From Neoechinorhynchus agilis (taxonomy: Eukaryota; Acanthocephala), in assembly GCA_051530055.1 (NCBI GenBank), contig CM121342.1, positions 3,100,001-3,164,000 of the forward strand: a DNA stretch of 64,000 bases. Direction: 5' to 3'. Each line of letters begins with the position of its first letter. Positions within the stretch are counted from its first letter, which is position 1. The position numbers and the translations under genes were made by a program. The notes beneath the pieces were generated by a model. That model saw only the letters and a list, made by a program, of their open reading frames with translations. It did no database searches and was not told the origin of the DNA. Positions 58,945-64,000 of this stretch are shown piece by piece.

Positions 58945-61870
58945 AATTTAATTTTTTTGTGTTTTTGAGAGTCATGATTTTAGTGTTTAGTTACTACTCT
59001 AAAAAGACTAACTTTTGATTGATATAAAACCTTTTATTCCCTCCCCCACGGATGCAGCAAAGTCTGTGCAAATTAAGAATCTAATTGTATACAGTGAGGG
59101 AATTCGCGAATGTCACCGATTAATAGTCCCTCGATGAATTTTCAAGCAAAGTTAAACATTTTATTGTATTTTCATTATGTTGGATCTGTGAAGATCTCAG
59201 GAATTGCGCATTCATTTAGCGAATTGTTTCGGACACTGGAACGCATTTTCTGTCTTGTTATAACTAAAGCCTCCTTTAAATGAAATAAAATTTGCATTTA
59301 TTCGGACGCAAAAAAAATTCCTGCATATTACCAAAAAAAGATTCGACGACAAATTTTTGCTTTAAATGTGATCTACGTCTCTAACAAGTGAAGTGAGCTC
59401 ATAAATGTTAAATTCGGACTTCCCTTTTACAGCGCCATTGAAATGTCGATCGCACTTTTACATTTCATATTTCTCATTTTCTTAACTTCCGTTTACAGTG
59501 TTCGTTTCTCCCTAGACATCGATGCGTTAAATATTAACGATTTGCGAGAAAAAAAGTGCAACAAATATTTCATACAATCAAAGTTATTCAAATTTCTAAG
59601 TATATAAATATTCACAAGAATCTCAATTAATTTGATTGGTTATAAGTGAAGGTCGCCTATCTTTCAACAGCTCCACAAGTTGAACATAATGCTCTTGGCT
59701 GCATTCTTCGTTGGTTCCTGCCGCGAAACCTACACTCCACAATACCATATCTCCCCCTCGCATAAATCCGCCATCTTTCCAATGTGCATTTAGTCACGCG
59801 GCACTCCTTTTTGCTTGGCAAAAGATGGCACAGTGCCCGACGAGGATCAAAAATGCATCGAATTTTCACTAAGTATAAAGACCGATTAAATGCTTGCAAT
59901 GGAAACCTCGAAAACACATTCGGCGATCAAGAATAAAATGATTTAATTTCGAAGATAGGCTTGGAATTGAAGCTGATTCAACAAGTCAATTAATTTATTA
60001 TCCTGTCGAGAGGATGCTGGTACATGATCTTTTTGGTTGGTTCTTGTAAAGGCCCTCCCGCCAATTGGGTTCTTTGATGCTTAAACCCTATGCCCAATCA
60101 TTGAATAGAACGTGGTCGTTTCCTGAAGTTGTTATCGTTTAATACATACGTATTTTATGGATCGCTTAATAACGAATCATGGACTCGAATTCTCACATCG
60201 CTTCGAAATCAAGTTCAACATGGCGAATATCCTTGCCTTTCTTCAATTAGTCGAACACGCGAATGCACGTGGACATAAATGCTCCGTTAGTGCAAAAAAA
60301 GTCGTTTTTGATAAAACTGTTTCGAAAACGCTAGGCTTGAAGATATTTCTACTTTTTTTTAGTATAAAACCGCAAATGTGTTTCCCCACAGTATAAAGGG
60401 CAAACTCTTCATAACAAATAATTAAACGCTTCATTCTTATTTTAGTTTCAAGACTTATAAAGGTCGAATTATAGACGTAAAATTAAAAAGTTGAAACAGA
60501 AACTCCTGATCCTTGAGGGCGTTGAGTAAGTTTCTAGCTTACAAATGAAGTTTAAGCGATTGCATTTTATATGGGTTATTAAATACGTTTGATGCGAATA
60601 AGCGAATAACATAATCGGAAAGCCGCTTATTTACGAAACTATACGTCTTTTATGTCCAAAGTTCGAAATCGAGTATAGTGAAAAGCCATTAAATTTTAAA
60701 CACAAGAAACACCCGAATCCCAAAAAATTAAGCAACTAGTTAAACATTTCTTGAACAATTCTAAATGCACGACCATATTTCATTCTCTTTTTTCAATAAC
60801 AAATTCTTGCCCTTAACAGGATTTCTCAGAAACGTTTTCTAATATCTCAATCAATCGATGCTCTTAATACCCAAAGTTAAATAATAAATATTTCTTCAAC
60901 ATTATCTTCAATTAGTTTTACTATATTAAACATTCACCATTGAGTCTACTTCATTCGGCGATTACTGAATGTTATCTAAATGATAAAAAAAAGTGTCCAT
61001 CTTGGCGCTTGAGAATATCTTTACGAACTCTGTGTTGTTCAAGTACAGAATTTTGCTAAATATCAACTATTTCGTTCTTAGTTCAAAGAACGAAGAAGCG
61101 GAGGCGAATTCGAATCTCAAAGGGCGTCTATTTAAAAGAAAAGATTTTATTCGGTAATCTTACAATGACGATTTCAAGTTTTAATATCATACAACGATTT
61201 GATGAACGCGCCATTGCTCTGAGATCTGATTAAAATTCAATATCTAGTAACGAATATTGCACCAATAAAAAGCTAGAAACTTCCATTTCGTTTCCCCAGC
61301 CGTTTCAGCCTCCTGCAACTGAATAGCAAACGAATTAGGTTTTTGCAAAAACAAATATTCTTAAAAACGAATCTTTAACTGTCGGATTGTCTCTTTCAGT
61401 TCAATAGATTAAGGTATTTACAAATCGATTCGAAACTAAATTCTGTTCTAAATCTAAAAGCGCTTAAATTCGAATCTAATGGAAACGCAATTATTTAACT
61501 GTTGGTCCATTTTTTTTAACTGCTACTTTAAGATGCTGTTTGTTCTATTGAAAACTTAATTGAGCGATGTTTTCGTGTCTATCGACATGACTATTTTACT
61601 CACTTCAATTTTTAAACCCCTCAACAACATTTTGTTTTCGAGCATATCGTTTTGAAGCGTAAACATTTGTTAGTATATAAAGTCGAGTAACGAGTACATT
61701 GAGTTAAGATTTTACAAGCTTCAATCCTTTCAAACGAACGCTTCCGAAAAATTACCTTGAGTTTTACCTGTGCAAAACTACAACACTCTATCGCTTTTGA
61801 TCAATCCTCGACAAAAAGACTAAAGACTTTTCTAATAAAAGAATCGCACCAACTGAGGCTTCAGCAAAAA
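58945..61870. other. Intergenic region upstream of trehalase, nothing recognised
   Basis: No convincing coding exon. A cysteine-containing minus-strand frame at 59657-59917 lacks a start context and splice partners. The last 200 bp (GAGTAACGAGTACATTGAG onward, after TATATAAAG near 61674) probably hold the trehalase promoter and 5' UTR. Confidence 0.45.
61672..61682 (+). promoter_or_regulatory. Possible TATA box of the trehalase gene
   Basis: TATATAAAG lies about 195 bp upstream of the trehalase ATG, which would leave a 5' leader of about 165 nt. No other core-promoter element is clear. Confidence 0.3.
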
Positions 61871-61874
61871 TACA

Positions 61875-64000
61875 ATGATCCAAGGATTTTATTCGACAAT
61901 ATTCATCATTCTCGCAGCAATCATGGCACCGACACTTTGCGAACCGCCGTGCACGGTTCCATTTTACTGCAATGGAACGTATTTGCGGCTGATCGGAGAT
62001 GCAAATATTTATTCAGATTCGAAATCAATCGTCGACCTGGTAATGAAATTTGATTGGGATGTGATGGAAGCCAACTTCACAAAGGAACTTATAAATGCCG
62101 GCAACGATAGTGCAAAAGTGAAGGCGGTTGTAAGTAAATATTTCAGTGATCCTGGTAGTGAATTAAAAGAGATTGTTCCATCCGATTGGCAAGAAAACTT
62201 ACGAGATATCGATGAACAGATTAAAGATAGCAAGTATCGGGGTTTTGCTCGCCACCTCAATCGACAATGGAAATCGTTATGCAGAGAACAAGCGAAGAAT
62301 TTAAATTTCAAACGTACATCGTTCCTTTCAATGAGATATCCAAACCTCATTCCCGGGGGAAGGTTCCGGGAAGTATATTATTGGGATTCATATTGGACGG
62401 CAAAAGGAGCGTTACGGTGCGGAATGACCGACACCGTTAAAGATATTATTTTAAGTATGTTCGATAATGTGATGAAATACGGGTTCGTTCCTAATGGAGG
62501 TCGAGTTTATTACACCACTCGATCGCAGCCACCCGTCTTATCATTAGTCGTTTATGATTATTATAAAAGGACAAAGGATAAGGAATTTATTCGAAATTCC
62601 ATCGAAGTTTTAGAGATGGAATTCGATTTCTGGGTGCGGAACCGGACGGTGAAAATAGATGGCCAGCCGGAGGATGTTCTCCTGTTTCAATATCGGACAA
62701 ATATTACAAGTGAGCGCCCTGAATCTTTCAAAGAGGATCTCAAAACAGCCAATGAAGCCGAAGAGAAAATGAATAGAAGTAGAGAACAAGTATTTATCGA
62801 CATTACCTCGGCTGCGGAGAGCGGTTGGGATTTCAGCTCTAAGTATTGGTACTTAAGGAGGTTGCTCATTCGTTCTCAGAATCCAAAGCTTGAGCTTAAA
62901 AGAAACCTCTTTACAAGCAGACGAACGAATTTGTTGTTCTGTTTGTTTAGGATTTTCGCATTTACCCTATTTAGGACCATATTTTGCGAGACTTTGAGCC
63001 ATTTAATAGTCTGGGATGAGTAGTATAAATTTATCCAAAAGTACAAACTCCTTCGTTTGAAACTTTTACATAGTAAGAAATGCCTTGAAATGGCAATGGT
63101 ATTCATTAATCGCCTTAAAACAAATTCAGTGGACTTGAGTATTCATTGGTTTATTTTGAGTCTTAGCTTTTCGGAACAGTAAAGTCCAAACAAATCTTCT
63201 GATTTTTTATTCGCTCTTAAATCCATTTAAGTACCAATACAATCGTTGGCTGGCATACACCGGACCACACGCGAGGAGAATGTATAGTATTCGTACAACC
63301 CGGATTATTCCAGTTTGCCTCAATAGTATTCTTTTCCTTGTGGCGGATAAATTGTCCAAATTTGAATTATTGCTAAATAGGACGGATAAGGTTCAATATT
63401 TTAATAATCAAAAGGAACGAATTCGAATGGGTTTAACAAAATACATGTGGGATCCTGTCGATCTTCAATGGTATGACTTTGATTTGGACTTTAACGCTAC
63501 TCACAAAACCTTCTATGCATCGAATCTGTTTCCTTTGTGGGCAAAGAGCCATTCTTTAACTGACGACGAACTGCGCAGGATCGTCAAACGGCTTGAGGAC
63601 CTCGACGTATTGTCGTTTCCCAGCGGCTTTCCAACTTCATTTGTCACAAGCCTTGAACAGTGGGACCTCCCAAATGCTTGGGCACCTGTGCAGGATATCG
63701 TAATCCGAGGCTTAATGAATATCAAGTGTGGAAATTCCGCTGGGTTAGCCTTTGATTTGTTAGAAAGATGGATTGCTAACAATTATCAAACATTCAAATC
63801 AACTTCGAATATGTACGAAAAGTACAGCGCCGTAACTTCCGGATACCCTGGAGAGGGTGGCGAATACGACGTTCAAGTTGGCTTTGGATGGACTAATGGG
63901 GTGGCGCTTAACTATTTATTCGAGTTTGGTCATCGCTTAGTCATTAATTCTCCGTTTGACTTCAGGACGACCACAATAGTCCTTGGCGTAGTTTCTGGAC
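61875..64000 (+). CDS. Trehalase (GH37), 3' end beyond window
   Basis: Hydrolyses trehalose to two glucoses at the cell surface or in secretions. Exon 1 (61875-62843) opens with a signal peptide (MIQGFYSTIFIILAAIMAPT). Exon 2 runs from 63238 to the window end. Both family signatures are exact: PGGRFREVYYWDSY and QWDLPNAWAP. The general acid Asp lies in SAAESGWDFSS and the catalytic Glu in GYPGEGGEYDVQVGFGWTNG. Exon 1 would run into an unrelated frame after SSKY. Joining on TA across a 394-nt inverted-repeat segment gives SGWDFSSKYNRWL, then IRTTRIIPVCLNSILF (human IRTSKLVPVDLNAFL), so the family match resumes. Typical trehalases have about 550-600 residues; about 577 are visible. The usual VPVDLN reads IPVCLN. 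Confidence 0.93.
62844..63237 (+). other. TA-bounded inverted-repeat intron in trehalase (394 nt)
   Basis: Edges are TCTAAG|TA-TTGGTACTTAA and TTAAGTACCAA-TA|CAATCG; TATTGGTACTTAA and TTAAGTACCAATA are perfect inverted repeats including the TA. No AG precedes the resumed exon within 9 nt in a usable phase (nearest is TTTAAG at 63231). Confidence 0.87.

Noticed and set aside
59657-59917. Cysteine-bearing minus-strand frame
   Set aside because: No signal peptide, splice sites or family match; the alternative frame is equally open in parts.

Overview
The window is nuclear DNA of a multicellular animal. It carries AT-rich spacers, spliced genes for conserved animal proteins (26S proteasome RPN1, a K-Cl cotransporter, an SLC17 transporter, a muscle LIM protein, a collagen-like secreted protein, an Ig receptor, trehalase), one nuclear tRNA-Gln, and many decayed retroelements and satellites. 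I cannot name the species. PAN-domain proteins, a short collagen, trehalase and small genes would fit an ecdysozoan or another fast-evolving small-bodied animal.

Layout. 1-3884: 3' part of the RPN1 gene (+), with a minisatellite upstream and a 1.2 kb non-canonical intron. 3881-7269: a PAN-domain protein gene (-), tail to tail with RPN1, holding a large minisatellite in one intron and a muscle LIM protein gene (+) in another. 7566-7637: tRNA-Gln(CUG). 8120-11200: a LINE 3' fragment and a tandem pair of small secreted-protein genes. 14977-20060: K-Cl cotransporter (+). 20140-21685: collagen-like protein (-). 22655-29870: hairpin arrays, a 396-bp satellite and a large inverted-repeat element. 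30215-32182: Ig-domain membrane protein (+). 32900-37700: Penelope-like remnant, inverted repeats and a 352-bp satellite. 37833-40072: mitochondrial Obg GTPase MTG2 (+). 40077-42993: SLC17 transporter (-). 43370-46240: decayed LINE with another LINE inside it. 46246-47585: KLHDC10-like kelch protein (-). 47706-48320: CUB-like exons (-). 48440-51060: RTE-type and endonuclease-type LINE pieces. 51689-53910: 705-aa leucine-rich protein of unknown function (+). 54148-54463: small membrane protein (+). 54612-55358: PI31-like protein (-). 55940-56690: LINE end (-). 57107-58939: degenerate pyruvate-kinase-like gene (+). 61875 to the window end: trehalase (+).

The main discovery candidate is a second intron class. 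In seven genes the reading frame is interrupted by a segment that does not behave as a GT-AG intron. Each segment lies between two TA dinucleotides and has inverted repeats at its ends. Removing it together with one TA restores the frame. In the conserved proteins it also restores residue-by-residue alignment to the family. Eight such segments were found, 50 to 1318 nt long: RPN1; KCC twice; MTG2; KLHDC10; the leucine-rich gene twice; trehalase. Ordinary GT-AG introns occur in the same genome and even the same gene (MTG2). The segments resemble TA-target DNA transposons or MITEs turned into introns, or the internal eliminated sequences of ciliates. Sequence alone cannot say whether they are removed from RNA or from DNA.
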